Shown here one piece after another: positions 1 to 8,366 of a stretch of 64,000 bases of DNA. The stretch's first letter is position 1; every line of letters begins with the position of its first letter. The notes beneath the pieces were generated by a model, which was not told where the DNA came from, did not search any database, and worked only from the letters and a program-made list of their open reading frames with translations. A program made the position numbers and the translations under genes. Source of the stretch: Cyanobacteria bacterium UBA791 (GTDB lineage: Bacteria; Cyanobacteriota; Vampirovibrionia; Gastranaerophilales; Gastranaerophilaceae); the NCBI GenBank assembly GCA_002297005.1, contig DBIX01000033.1, forward strand, positions 1 to 64,000, read 5' to 3'.

Positions 1-27
1 ATGTAATAAATGTAATAAGGAAAAGGG

Positions 28-61
28 GGTAATAATATTATAATTAATAATATCTATTACC
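28..61. repeat. Imperfect inverted repeat at left edge of island
   Basis: The arm GGTAATAATATTAT (28-41) pairs with 47-61 (ATAATATCTATTACC) with a single bulged base and a 5-nt loop. It lies upstream of the integrase gene and directly abuts an attachment-like sequence at 61-75. It could be a recombinase or excisionase binding site, or a terminator-like hairpin of a gene left of the window; the sequence does not decide. Confidence 0.4.
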
Positions 62-75
62 TCCTATCTTCTACC
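61..75. repeat. Possible degenerate left copy of the attachment core
   Basis: CTCCTATCTTCTACC at 61-75 matches 13 of 15 bases of CTCCTATCCTCCACC at 3689-3703, which is part of a truncated tRNA 3' end. The two copies bracket the integrase and the PIN-GNAT/ASCH genes. The left copy lacks the T-loop sequence TTCGAAT, so it is not itself a tRNA end. It may be a diverged core site or a chance match. Confidence 0.25.
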
Positions 76-143
76 TATAAAGGTAAAAAAGGATTAGCAT
101 TTCCTGAGTAAAAATGTAAAAATTTAAATAGAAGGAGATTTTA

Positions 144-1523
144 ATGGCTTTTGTTGAAAAAATGACAAAAAATACATATAGAATAATCGTTTGTTTAGGA
201 TATGATAACAACGGTAAAAAACTTCGTAAAAGAAAAACAATTAAGTTAAATGGTAATCTTTCACCTAAACAAATAGAAAAAGAATTAAATAAACAAAAAT
301 ATCTTTTTGAACGAGAAGTTTTGCAGGGTGAATTTTTAGACGGAGAAGAAATAACTTTTTCTGAATTTACAGAAAGATGGTTTAGAGATTATGCTCAAAT
401 AAATTTAACTCCTGCAACTATTACCTCTTATAAACAAAAGTTAGAAGAAAGAATTATTCCTGCAATAGGACATATAAAGTTAAGCAAATTACAACCTACT
501 CACCTTTTGAGATTTTATCAAAATTTGCACGAGGTTGATATTAGGTTAGACAAAAAATTTATTCCTAATGATAGATTAATAAAATCTCTTAATCCTGTTT
601 TAACCTCTAAGCTTGAAAAACATACAGGGTTATCATTTAAAACCTGTAAAAGGTTAAAAAATGGATTTTCTGTTGATTTAAAAACAGCAGAAAAATTTTG
701 TGAGTCCTGTAAAATAGATATTAAAAAAGCTTTTTACACAGAAAAAGGAAAGAAATTATCCGAAAAAACTATTCGTAACCACATTGGGATAATAGGATCT
801 ATTTTATCAACTGCTGTTAAATGGAATATTATAAAAGATAATCCTGTAAAAAGGATTGATTTAAAAAAGGTTTCAAAATCTAAAGCAAAATATTACGATG
901 ATACACAGGTATCAAAAATGCTTAACGCATTAAATACTGAACCTTTAATGTATAAGGCTATGTTATACCTGTCAATTGATATTGGATTGAGAAAAAGCGA
1001 ATTAACAGGGTTAAAATGGACAGATGTCAATTTTAAAAATTCACAGGTTAGCATAAATAAACAAAGACATTATGTAACAGGTTATGGAACAATAGAAAGT
1101 AAACCAAAAACTGAAGCAGGAACAAGAGTGGTTACGGTATCTAAAACTGTTTTAAATTTACTAAAACAATATAGACAGGAACAAATTGAACAAAGATTAA
1201 AATTAGGGACAGCGTGGAAAAATTCACCATACATATTCCTGAATGAAGAAGGAAGTGAAATAAGTCCAAACCAACCTTATAAATGGTTTATTAAGTTTTT
1301 GGAAAGACATAACTTACCTAGAATAACTTTTCATCAACTTAGACATACAAATGCAAGCCTGTTGATTTCAGCAGGAGAAGATATTGTAACTGTAAGTACT
1401 AGATTAGGACATGCAGATAAAAATATTACCCTAAATACATACTCCCACATAATAAAGAATAGAGATATTCAAATAGCAAATAGAATGGATGAGTTTTATA
1501 CAAATTTAAAACAGCCTTGCTGA
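144..1523 (+). CDS. Tyrosine recombinase / phage-type integrase
   Basis: This 459-residue integrase is of the Tn916/phage type and is expected to catalyse site-specific insertion and excision of the island. An Arm-like DNA-binding domain covers about residues 1-60, a SAM-like core-binding domain starts near 70, and the catalytic domain fills the C-terminal half. The catalytic set is visible: R283 (GLRKSEL), H397-x-x-R400 (HQLRH), H423 (LGH) and nucleophile Y433. Residues 145-205 form an insertion that splits the core-binding region and reads like a small helix-turn-helix (GLSFKTCKRLKNG). The start is fixed by GAAGGAG 7 nt upstream. The matching attachment scar is probably the truncated tRNA end at 3682-3704. 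All catalytic residues are present, so it could be active. Confidence 0.93.
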   Translation: MAFVEKMTKNTYRIIVCLGYDNNGKKLRKRKTIKLNGNLSPKQIEKELNKQKYLFEREVLQGEFLDGEEITFSEFTERWFRDYAQINLTPATITSYKQKLEERIIPAIGHIKLSKLQPTHLLRFYQNLHEVDIRLDKKFIPNDRLIKSLNPVLTSKLEKHTGLSFKTCKRLKNGFSVDLKTAEKFCESCKIDIKKAFYTEKGKKLSEKTIRNHIGIIGSILSTAVKWNIIKDNPVKRIDLKKVSKSKAKYYDDTQVSKMLNALNTEPLMYKAMLYLSIDIGLRKSELTGLKWTDVNFKNSQVSINKQRHYVTGYGTIESKPKTEAGTRVVTVSKTVLNLLKQYRQEQIEQRLKLGTAWKNSPYIFLNEEGSEISPNQPYKWFIKFLERHNLPRITFHQLRHTNASLLISAGEDIVTVSTRLGHADKNITLNTYSHIIKNRDIQIANRMDEFYTNLKQPC

Positions 1524-1589
1524 TGTAAAATATTTTTTTAAGTAGGTAGTAGTCTAATTTAAAATTTTATAACAAAAGGCTTAAAATAT

Positions 1590-1985
1590 TTAGGCAGATA
1601 ATTGTGGTAAAACATTATTTAAGTAGGCATATGATTGAGGAGGGGTAAAATTCACTCCTTCTCCATATGGATTTATTGGATTTTTAAATATTTCATATTC
1701 TTTTATTTTTATAGCATAGCCTTTTTCTTTACCCTCAAAATATTTAAAGAAATCTTCTTTTTTTATACCTGCAAAATTTTTACAATTTTTCCATATATTT
1801 TTCGGAGTATCTTCAATTATCGAATCAATGTGTATTTTTCCAACAATTTGTTTTATCGGAGATGATGCGTATACCCAAATCTCATTGGTATTTTTTTTAA
1901 AAATACTCTTTCTAAATTCATACAATTTAGAACCATTTTCAATTTCTTTCACATATTTTGGTTTAATTGATAATAAAACGCTCAT
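1590..1985 (-). CDS. ASCH (PUA-like) domain protein
   Basis: This 131-residue protein is essentially one ASCH domain. The opening LLSIKPKYVKEIENGSKLYE, the following FRK, the WVYASSP strand and the late GYAIKI strand match the family in which a conserved lysine and basic residues line an RNA or modified-base binding cleft. ASCH proteins are related to PUA domains, and some are nucleases or deaminating amidohydrolases. The gene overlaps the end of the upstream PIN-GNAT gene by 23 bp and has AGGAAA just before its ATG, so the two are probably translationally coupled. A role in binding an RNA made or modified by its partner is inference. Confidence 0.75.
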   Translation of the reverse strand: MSVLLSIKPKYVKEIENGSKLYEFRKSIFKKNTNEIWVYASSPIKQIVGKIHIDSIIEDTPKNIWKNCKNFAGIKKEDFFKYFEGKEKGYAIKIKEYEIFKNPINPYGEGVNFTPPQSYAYLNNVLPQLSA

Positions 1986-3462
1986 TAATATTTCCTGTTA
2001 TTATTTTTTGATATTTTTTGTCATCATCTATTTCTGTAATTGTCTGTATTGGACCACTTACAATTTTATTTTTACATAAATCATTGTATGAAAAATCATT
2101 TTTTAAATGGAAATTTAATTTAAATAAAATTACTAAAACATCTGATTCACACAATTTTGCAATTTCATCACGTGAAAAAACAGTTCTTTTTGCAATTAGC
2201 TTTAAAATTTCCTCAGGATTTCTTTGTTTATAATAGACAGCGTCTACAATACCCAACGAAGTTACACTCATTATATCTTGAGTTCTGTAAAAGAGTAAAA
2301 TATCATTCTTGTTTACTTTTGTAGTATTAGCATTACAAATATAAGCTTTTTTTATAGAATTTCCTTCGCTTAGAGTATCTCTAAAGAAACTCATTTGTTG
2401 AGAATTCAAGGTATATTCAGGAAATAATTTTTTATGAAATATTGGTTGAATTGGAACAAGATGTTTACGAACAGGTATTTTTGAACAAAAACTTGGATAA
2501 TATTGTTTATTTAAATATGTAATATCCAAACTCGTTTCGCTATCTTTTTTAACTATGCTTTTTATAAATATAGCTTCTCCTCTAGGATTATTTCCGTATT
2601 TACAAAATCCAAATTGTTCTAGTAAATATACTAAATAATCTTTTTCCTGACAAAAATGTGTTAAATAAATATCATCAATATTATTCAATCTTGCATAGTC
2701 AAAAGCTATTTTTAAAAGTCTTTCTCCTAATTTTAAACCCTGTGCATGGCTTGCAACTTTAAACAAGCATATTTTTAAAACTCTGTTAAATTTTAATGGG
2801 GGATTACTTTCAACGGTCTCATTTATTTCAATTTTTGGAATTAATAAAGCATTTATTTTTCCTTCATCACTTTTGTAAGCATATACATCTCTGCTGGAAA
2901 TTTTCTTCCACCAACTTGAAAATTCTGAATATTCATTTTTTAAAGAATCAAAAATATCATCGTTCAAGTTAAAATTAAATGCTTTATCAATAATAAAACT
3001 TTGTGTTAAATTAACATTAGTTTTTGGGTAAAACTGCTCAAAAACATTAATTGCTTCATTAACATTTACAACATTTTCAAGACCAAGCAATTCAGCTTTA
3101 TTCAATAAACCTTGGTCTTCAGTTACAAGATAATCCACAACATTTATGTAAGCACAATACAACAATTGATTGTCTATTATATCATTTGGAGTTTTTACTT
3201 CTCCTATTTTATTTGTGAATTCTACATCACTTTTATAATCAGGAAAAGCATCTAATACAGAATAAGAAGATATCTTAGATAAATTTATATTCCGACGTTC
3301 AACATTACCATCTTTTTGTATTTCAGTTTTTGATAATGGATGAACATGGATTGAACAGTTTTCTAAACCGTTTAATAAACTCATCAAGGTTGAAATATTA
3401 CTCGGTATAATATGATTATTTTCTCTTAAAATCAATATATTTGTATCTAGTAAAATTCTCAT
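1963..3462 (-). CDS. PIN-GNAT-PUA-like fusion protein (possible toxin or RNA-acting enzyme)
   Basis: This is a 499-residue multidomain protein. Residues 1-130 look like a PIN nuclease: LLDTNILI with D6 at the start and further acidic positions in NDIID and YLVTEDQ. Residues 150-320 resemble a GNAT acetyltransferase, with the acetyl-CoA loop AQGLKLGERLL and a typical C-terminal strand pattern (YLLEQFGF). Residues 355-499 resemble an EVE/ASCH-like PUA fold (NKNDILLFYRTQ). PIN domains cut RNA, and GNAT domains in toxins acetylate aminoacyl-tRNA, so an RNA-targeting role is plausible. It is co-transcribed and overlapping with an ASCH gene inside an integrase-bearing island. The specific function is unknown. 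Confidence 0.7.
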   Translation of the reverse strand: MRILLDTNILILRENNHIIPSNISTLMSLLNGLENCSIHVHPLSKTEIQKDGNVERRNINLSKISSYSVLDAFPDYKSDVEFTNKIGEVKTPNDIIDNQLLYCAYINVVDYLVTEDQGLLNKAELLGLENVVNVNEAINVFEQFYPKTNVNLTQSFIIDKAFNFNLNDDIFDSLKNEYSEFSSWWKKISSRDVYAYKSDEGKINALLIPKIEINETVESNPPLKFNRVLKICLFKVASHAQGLKLGERLLKIAFDYARLNNIDDIYLTHFCQEKDYLVYLLEQFGFCKYGNNPRGEAIFIKSIVKKDSETSLDITYLNKQYYPSFCSKIPVRKHLVPIQPIFHKKLFPEYTLNSQQMSFFRDTLSEGNSIKKAYICNANTTKVNKNDILLFYRTQDIMSVTSLGIVDAVYYKQRNPEEILKLIAKRTVFSRDEIAKLCESDVLVILFKLNFHLKNDFSYNDLCKNKIVSGPIQTITEIDDDKKYQKIITGNINERFIIN

Positions 3463-3470
3463 ATCACTTA

Positions 3471-3499
3471 ATATTACTAGTAAAAAGTCTTTGAGTCAA
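3471..3499 (-). promoter_or_regulatory. Promoter of the PIN-GNAT/ASCH pair
   Basis: Read on the minus strand, TTGACT (3494-3499) is followed by exactly 17 nt and TAATAT (3471-3476). The ATG at 3462 lies only 8 nt beyond the -10 box and no Shine-Dalgarno sequence precedes it. The transcript should therefore be leaderless or nearly so. Confidence 0.6.
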
Positions 3500-3681
3500 T
3501 AATAGGTTATTGCAAACAAAATATTTCTTCAAGAATAATACAAGCTGGGACTATTATGGGACTAAAGATATAAATAGTCCCTGAAAATTACCAAAAATTA
3601 GCAAAAGTACAGATGGGAGAAATTTGATAACACTAATGATTACTAAAATAAAATTTAAATTACTAAAAGTATTCCTAAGTT

Positions 3682-3704
3682 TTCGAATCTCCTATCCTCC
3701 ACCA
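3682..3704 (+). other. Truncated tRNA 3' end, probable attachment site (attR-like)
   Basis: The sequence reads as the last part of a tRNA gene: T-loop TTCGAAT (3682-3688), T-stem 3' strand CTCCT (3689-3693), acceptor 3' strand ATCCTCC (3694-3700), discriminator A and encoded CCA (3702-3704). The required T-stem 5' strand AGGAG is missing immediately upstream, where the sequence is AAGTT. So only the 3' piece is present, which is the classic scar of integration into a tRNA. The acceptor and A discriminator fit a GGAGGAT-type tRNA such as tRNA-Tyr, or a tmRNA. The intact gene would be to the left of the window or elsewhere in the genome. Confidence 0.65.
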
Positions 3705-3710
3705 ATTAAA

Positions 3711-3734
3711 AAAAGAGGCGAAAGCCTCTTTTTT
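3711..3734 (+). terminator. Terminator after the truncated tRNA end
   Basis: AAAAGAGGC, loop GAAA, GCCTCTTTT, then a T run. It stands directly behind the encoded CCA and was probably the terminator of the original tRNA or tmRNA gene. Confidence 0.8.
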
Positions 3735-3755
3735 ATTGCAAAAATTGGATAATTT

Positions 3756-4508
3756 ATGATTGAGAATAATATTTTTAAACTAATAGAAGACGAACAAAAA
3801 ACTGAATTTAGTAAATCTGCAACAGTATCAATAAACAATTCTAATATTCCAACTTTAAAAAGAGAAATAAAAATTGAATTGGATACTTACTCTGTATACG
3901 ATTCAAAAAGTCCAAAACAAAATACTAATAGATATTATATTGAATTTAAAATTAAAAATAATCCTTTAACAATAACAAAGAGAAATACTGAAACCTTGGT
4001 AACGTTATTACAAAATCCTTCAAATACATTTCCTACAGAAAAAATGGTAATTGATGAAACCGTACAAAATGTTATTAAAATGGCATATTTAAATGGTTAT
4101 AAAAAGATTGTAGTATTAAATACAAAACCACTTATCAACGGAAACTCTAAAGCCACAGAAGCCAAATACATAAATTCAGATAACACACAAAAATTAATCA
4201 TCAATTCAAAATTTATTCAAGAATATTTGAATAATTATAGTAAAAATGCAGATTTTTTGGTTGCTTGGGGAACAAATAAAAGTATTTTAAATGAAATAAT
4301 TAATAACGAATATATTGAATTGATTAATAAAAACTTTAAAGACAGAATTTGGGCGTATGATACAACAAAGAAAAATTATCCCAGACACCCAGGTTCATGG
4401 TCGCCTCATAACAACAAACCTGTTAGAGATTTTTTAGAAAAATCCTTAAACCAATCTTCACTAACATTCTATAAAATCAATAATGACGGAACCATACAAA
4501 AAATTTGA
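3756..4508 (+). CDS. DUF1643-like protein
   Basis: This 250-residue protein has a C-terminal half reading like DUF1643: LLQNPSN, then a D-E-T-V pairing, GYKKIVVLNTKP, a later FLVAWGTNK, and a PRHPGSW stretch matching the usual proline/histidine-rich C-terminal segment. The family is common on mobile elements and in phages and has no settled biochemical role. Residues 1-75 are a polar extension not obviously part of it. The start lies 22 nt beyond the terminator that closes the tRNA scar, with no clear ribosome binding site, so an internal start is possible. It may be older accessory DNA stacked at the same tRNA locus. Confidence 0.6.
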   Translation: MIENNIFKLIEDEQKTEFSKSATVSINNSNIPTLKREIKIELDTYSVYDSKSPKQNTNRYYIEFKIKNNPLTITKRNTETLVTLLQNPSNTFPTEKMVIDETVQNVIKMAYLNGYKKIVVLNTKPLINGNSKATEAKYINSDNTQKLIINSKFIQEYLNNYSKNADFLVAWGTNKSILNEIINNEYIELINKNFKDRIWAYDTTKKNYPRHPGSWSPHNNKPVRDFLEKSLNQSSLTFYKINNDGTIQKI

Positions 4509-4539
4509 TAAACATTTTATTCAATTATAGTTTTTAAAC

Positions 4540-5070
4540 CTATTCAAAAGCTATAATTGTTGAGTCCGAACTATTTCCTACACAAGAAAAAGTACCAATA
4601 TACTGACCGGAAGTTTTATCATAAATGCCCCAAGAATAACGTCCTACAGTTTCGTCATAAATTGGAGTTTTAATATTTGCAACATCAGAATTTATTCCAA
4701 ATTTTGATAATACAAAGCTATCACAACCTGTTTTTGAAGGTGGATATACAATGAGATTGTCTTGAATAAAGTTTCCATTTTTTGAAAAAGAATAAGTTGT
4801 CTCAATATTGTTCTTTTTAAATTTAAAAATTTTTTCTGTGTATTTTGAGAATTCAGTTGTTCTTACTATTTTTGATTTTTCATTTAATATAGCTTCTATT
4901 TCCCCGATGCTTTTATTTTTCAGATTTAATAAATCAACAATTTTATTTTCACTTTTTAACACTGTTATATATTCAGTAGACACAGAACTATCAAGAGGTT
5001 CATATTTTCGTCCACAACCACAAGTAAAAATCAATATCACAAAACACAACATATAAATTAATTTTTTCAT
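4540..5070 (-). CDS. Predicted lipoprotein of unknown function
   Basis: This 176-residue protein starts with a basic-hydrophobic signal (MKKLIYMLCFVILIF) running into CGC; C19 after T-C-G is the best lipidation candidate, with C17 as the alternative. The mature part is polar, with no domain I recognise. AAAGGA precedes the ATG. It stands alone between two plus-strand genes. It is probably anchored to a membrane facing the periplasm; nothing more can be supported. Confidence 0.65.
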   Translation of the reverse strand: MKKLIYMLCFVILIFTCGCGRKYEPLDSSVSTEYITVLKSENKIVDLLNLKNKSIGEIEAILNEKSKIVRTTEFSKYTEKIFKFKKNNIETTYSFSKNGNFIQDNLIVYPPSKTGCDSFVLSKFGINSDVANIKTPIYDETVGRYSWGIYDKTSGQYIGTFSCVGNSSDSTIIAFE

Positions 5071-5189
5071 TTTTAATCCTTTTATTTCTCTGATTTATAA
5101 ATACGTTTACAATAAAATTCCTTCGTCTCGTTCTTTTAATTATAGTATAACTTAAAGATATTGTATTAACTTATATTGAATATTAAGGG

Positions 5190-5227
5190 TTGAAAAAGTG
5201 TACAATTTTTGGTACAATATAATTGTA
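5190..5227 (+). promoter_or_regulatory. Promoter and palindromic operator of the XRE gene
   Basis: TTGAAA (5190-5195), 17 nt, TACAAT (5213-5218). The -10 box is also the left arm of a perfect palindrome TACAAT-ATA-ATTGTA (5213-5227). A dyad on the -10 box immediately upstream of a helix-turn-helix gene is the usual arrangement for autorepression. Confidence 0.6.
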
Positions 5228-5257
5228 AGATGTTGTTTCTAAATGAAAGTGATAAAT

Positions 5258-5539
5258 ATGAATAAAAATTGTTTAGGTTCTAATTTTGATGATTTTCTTG
5301 AAGAAGAAGGTTTACTTCAAGAAGCTGATACAGTTGCTATAAAAAGAGTTATAGCCTACGAACTTGAGCGAAAAATGATTGCTGAACATATAACTGTTAG
5401 CAAATTAGCAAAGGATTTAGAAACTTCAAGAAGTGCTATCTCTCGTATTTTAGACCCCGAAAATACAGCCATAACTTTAAATACAATAGACAAAGTTGCA
5501 AAATACTTAGATAAACGTATCATTTTATCTTTTGTTTAA
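5258..5539 (+). CDS. XRE-family regulator (orphan HigA-like antitoxin)
   Basis: This 93-residue protein has a C-terminal helix-turn-helix (ITVSKLAKDLETSRSAISRI) followed by TLNTIDKVAKYLDKRI, typical of the short XRE proteins that act as antitoxins of HigB/RelE-type toxins. An in-frame ATG at 5243 would add five residues, but 5258 has GAAAGTG 6 nt upstream. No toxin gene is adjacent on either side, so it is either an orphan regulator or what is left of a toxin-antitoxin pair. The palindrome over its promoter suggests autoregulation. Confidence 0.75.
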   Translation: MNKNCLGSNFDDFLEEEGLLQEADTVAIKRVIAYELERKMIAEHITVSKLAKDLETSRSAISRILDPENTAITLNTIDKVAKYLDKRIILSFV

Positions 5540-5565
5540 ATATTTAAAATCTATTTTTACTATCT

Positions 5566-5784
5566 CTAATAATCAATTCTTTCGATTTTAAAAATTACAG
5601 GTCTTGTTCCGTCAGAGCAACATGTTATCATTGTGTTTTCGTTTTTCATCCAGCCTTTCATTATAGCGTCACCCTGTAACCCTGTGTAAATATATCTTGA
5701 GATAGTATCCCATGCTTCTGAACAATGTGGCATTTTGGGTTCTTCTGCAAATTTATCTTCGTCGTAATCTGTTTTTACCCTTTC
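5566..5784 (-). pseudogene. Remnant of a small unrecognised gene
   Basis: An open frame of 72 codons on the minus strand ends at a TAG (5566-5568) and runs back to a TAA at 5785-5787 without an upstream start. The first internal ATG (5733) would give 55 residues beginning MPHCSEAWDT and ending FKIERIDY. The composition (cysteines, tryptophans, acidic start) is protein-like rather than random. Most likely it is the C-terminal piece of a truncated gene; a genuine 55-residue protein cannot be excluded. The rest of the 5540-5964 gap holds no other gene I can see. Confidence 0.4.
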
Positions 5785-5964
5785 TTATCTTTTATATAAA
5801 CCTATTATATACTGCAATAGCTTAACTGTAGAGTCTATTAAAATTTCTTTATATAAGTTTAATACATGTTCTGTTACAAGTTTAGTAATTTTACAAAAAA
5901 TATAGTATAATAATTAATGGATTATTTGTGTAGTAGATAATAATTAATATATAGGGGAAGAATT

Positions 5965-8049
5965 ATGACAGCAACATTAGAAAAAAAGAAAGTATACCCT
6001 ACTACTGAATTTGTTGGCGGTAAATGGCAACAAGAAATTAATGTTAGGGATTTTATTCAAAAAAACTATACACCTTACGAGGGTGATTCAAGCTTTTTAG
6101 CAGAAGCAACAGATGCTACAAAAAAATTATGGCAAGAATGCTGTGATTTATTAAAACAAGAACGTGACAATGGTGGTGTACTTGATATGGATACAAAAAT
6201 CGTATCAACAATTACATCTCACGGTGCTGGATACATTGACAAAGACCTTGAAACTATAGTAGGTTTACAAACCGATGCACCTCTAAAACGTTCTATGCAA
6301 CCATTTGGTGGTATCAGAATGGCAGAGGGTGCTTGCAAATCTTATGGTTATCAAGTTGATCCTGAAGTTTCTGAAATTTTTACAAAATACAGAAAAACTC
6401 ACAACCAAGGGGTTTTTGATGTATACACTCCAGAAATGAAAGCTGCAAGACACGCTGCAATTATTACTGGTCTTCCTGATGCTTATGGCAGAGGTAGAAT
6501 CATTGGTGATTACAGAAGAATTGCATTGTACGGTATCAACAGACTTATTGAAGATAAACAAGAACAATTTAAATCTCTAGAGGGCGAAATGCGTCCTGAA
6601 CGTATTCAACTAAGAGAAGAAATTACTGAACAAATCAGAGCTTTAGGCGAAATGGTTGAACTTGGCAAAATCTATGGTTTTGATATTTCTCAACCAGCTC
6701 GTAACGCTAAAGAAGCTATTCAATGGTTATATTTCGGTTACTTATCTGCTGTAAAAGAACAAAATGGTGCAGCTATGAGTATCGGTAGAACTTCAACTTT
6801 CTTAGATATTTATATCGAAAGAGATTTGAAAGAGGGCGTTATAACAGAAGCAGAAGCACAAGAAATGATAGACCATTTCATCATGAAACTTCGTCTTGTA
6901 AAATTTGCAAGAACACCTGAATACAACGAATTATTCTCTGGCGACCCAACTTGGGTAACTGAATCAATTGGTGGTGTTGGCATTGACGGAAGACCTTTAG
7001 TTACTAAGAACTCATTCCGTTACTTACATACACTTGAAAACCTAGGTACAGCTCCTGAACCAAACTTAACTGTTTTATGGTCAAAGAGATTACCACACAA
7101 CTTCAAACAATATTGTGCTCACATCTCAATTACAACTTCATCAATTCAATACGAAAACGATGATTTAATGAGAGTTACACACGGTGATGATTATGCAATT
7201 GCATGTTGTGTTTCATCAATGGTAGTTGGTAAAGAAATGCAATTCTTTGGAGCACGTGCAAACCTTGCTAAATGTTTGTTATACGCAATCAATGGCGGTG
7301 TTGATGAAAGATTAAAAGTTCAAGTTGGTCCAAAATATCGTCCAATAACATCTGAATACTTAAATTATGATGAAGTTATGGATAGATACAACGATATGAT
7401 GGAATGGCTTGCTGGTTTATACGTAAACACATTAAATGTTATTCACTATATGCACGATAAATATTGCTACGAAAGAGCACAAATGGCTTTACACGATAGA
7501 GATGTAAAACGTTACTTTGCAACAGGTATCGCAGGTTTATCAGTTGTAGCTGACTCTTTATCAGCAATTAAATACGCAAAAGTTAAACCGCTAAGAGATG
7601 AAGACGGTATTGTAGTTGATTATGAAATTGAGGGTGATTTCCCTAAATATGGTAACAATGATGATAGAGTTGACCAAATTGCAGTTGATTTAGTTAAAAA
7701 CTTTATGTCAAAAATCAGAAAACATTACACATATAGAGATTCAATTCCTACAATGTCAATTCTAACAATCACTTCAAACGTTGTTTACGGCAAGAAAACA
7801 GGTAACACACCTGACGGAAGAAAAGCTGGTGTTCCGCTAGCTCCTGGGGCAAACCCAATGCACGGAAGAGATTCAAACGGTGCAGTAGCATCACTTGCTT
7901 CCGTTGCAAAACTTCCATTCAATGATGCTCAAGACGGCATTTCAAATACATTCTCAATCATTCCAAATGCACTTGGTAAGGATGAAATCTTTATGGGAGA
8001 TTTGAATATTTGTCTTGATGGCGGATGTTGTGAAACTAACTTAAATTAA
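5965..8049 (+). CDS. pflB: Pyruvate formate-lyase core, lacking the glycyl-radical domain
   Basis: This 694-residue protein is the catalytic body of formate C-acetyltransferase (pyruvate + CoA to acetyl-CoA + formate). The two active-site cysteines C414-C415 ([12 protein letters not shown]) are present, as is the FGARANLAK region. Normal PflB enzymes are about 750 residues and end with a glycyl-radical domain; here the reading frame stops after [20 protein letters not shown] and a short tail. The missing domain is encoded by the next gene, 22 bp downstream. The start has GGGGAAG 6 nt upstream. Without the partner polypeptide this protein should be inactive. Confidence 0.95.
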   Translation: MTATLEKKKVYPTTEFVGGKWQQEINVRDFIQKNYTPYEGDSSFLAEATDATKKLWQECCDLLKQERDNGGVLDMDTKIVSTITSHGAGYIDKDLETIVGLQTDAPLKRSMQPFGGIRMAEGACKSYGYQVDPEVSEIFTKYRKTHNQGVFDVYTPEMKAARHAAIITGLPDAYGRGRIIGDYRRIALYGINRLIEDKQEQFKSLEGEMRPERIQLREEITEQIRALGEMVELGKIYGFDISQPARNAKEAIQWLYFGYLSAVKEQNGAAMSIGRTSTFLDIYIERDLKEGVITEAEAQEMIDHFIMKLRLVKFARTPEYNELFSGDPTWVTESIGGVGIDGRPLVTKNSFRYLHTLENLGTAPEPNLTVLWSKRLPHNFKQYCAHISITTSSIQYENDDLMRVTHGDDYAIACCVSSMVVGKEMQFFGARANLAKCLLYAINGGVDERLKVQVGPKYRPITSEYLNYDEVMDRYNDMMEWLAGLYVNTLNVIHYMHDKYCYERAQMALHDRDVKRYFATGIAGLSVVADSLSAIKYAKVKPLRDEDGIVVDYEIEGDFPKYGNNDDRVDQIAVDLVKNFMSKIRKHYTYRDSIPTMSILTITSNVVYGKKTGNTPDGRKAGVPLAPGANPMHGRDSNGAVASLASVAKLPFNDAQDGISNTFSIIPNALGKDEIFMGDLNICLDGGCCETNLN

Positions 8050-8071
8050 TAATTTGAAAGGAAAATAAATT

Positions 8072-8308
8072 ATGACAACAATGCAAGAAGAAAACTTAAT
8101 AAATTTATTAGACGGCTACGTTGAAAAAGGCGGACACCATTTAAACGTAAACGTTTTCAATAGAGAAACATTGCTTGATGCTCAAGCACATCCTGAAAAA
8201 TATCCACAATTAACAGTAAGAGTTTCAGGATACGCAGTAAATTTTATCAAATTGACAAAAGAACAACAGGACGATGTAATTTCAAGAACATTTCATAACG
8301 CAATGTAA
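8072..8308 (+). CDS. Stand-alone glycyl-radical domain of pyruvate formate-lyase (GrcA/YfiD-like)
   Basis: This 78-residue protein corresponds to the C-terminus of PflB. It starts in the NLINLLDGY segment, continues with [18 protein letters not shown], and carries the radical motif RVSGYAVNF with G53 as the radical-bearing glycine, ending RTFHNAM. It has its own Shine-Dalgarno (GAAAGG) and ATG. Stand-alone versions (GrcA/YfiD) are known as spare parts that repair oxygen-cleaved PflB, but there the main enzyme keeps its own domain. Here the upstream core has none, so this must be the normal second subunit. It is followed by a strong terminator. Confidence 0.93.
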   Translation: MTTMQEENLINLLDGYVEKGGHHLNVNVFNRETLLDAQAHPEKYPQLTVRVSGYAVNFIKLTKEQQDDVISRTFHNAM

Positions 8309-8319
8309 TTAAATTATGT

Positions 8320-8350
8320 AAGGCGTGAGGCTAAAAGCCTCACGCCTTTT
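8320..8350 (+). terminator. Terminator after the split pfl genes
   Basis: A 12-bp perfect stem AAGGCGTGAGGC / GCCTCACGCCTT with loop TAAAA, then T residues. It separates the abundant lyase message from the activase, which begins 17 nt beyond it, and so may lower activase expression. Confidence 0.9.
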
Positions 8351-8366
8351 CAAATAAGGTAAAAAT

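Noticed and set aside
3600..3704. A complete tRNA or tmRNA ending at 3704
   Set aside because: The T-stem 5' strand is missing and no GGAGGAT acceptor 5' strand lies at tRNA distance upstream; only the 3' fragment is real.
7980..8100. A simple frameshift or sequencing error as the cause of the split pyruvate formate-lyase
   Set aside because: The gap holds a proper stop, a Shine-Dalgarno and a new ATG. Core tail and radical-domain start partly overlap in homology (both contain an N-L-x-x-x-L-D-G stretch), so no single indel restores one normal protein.
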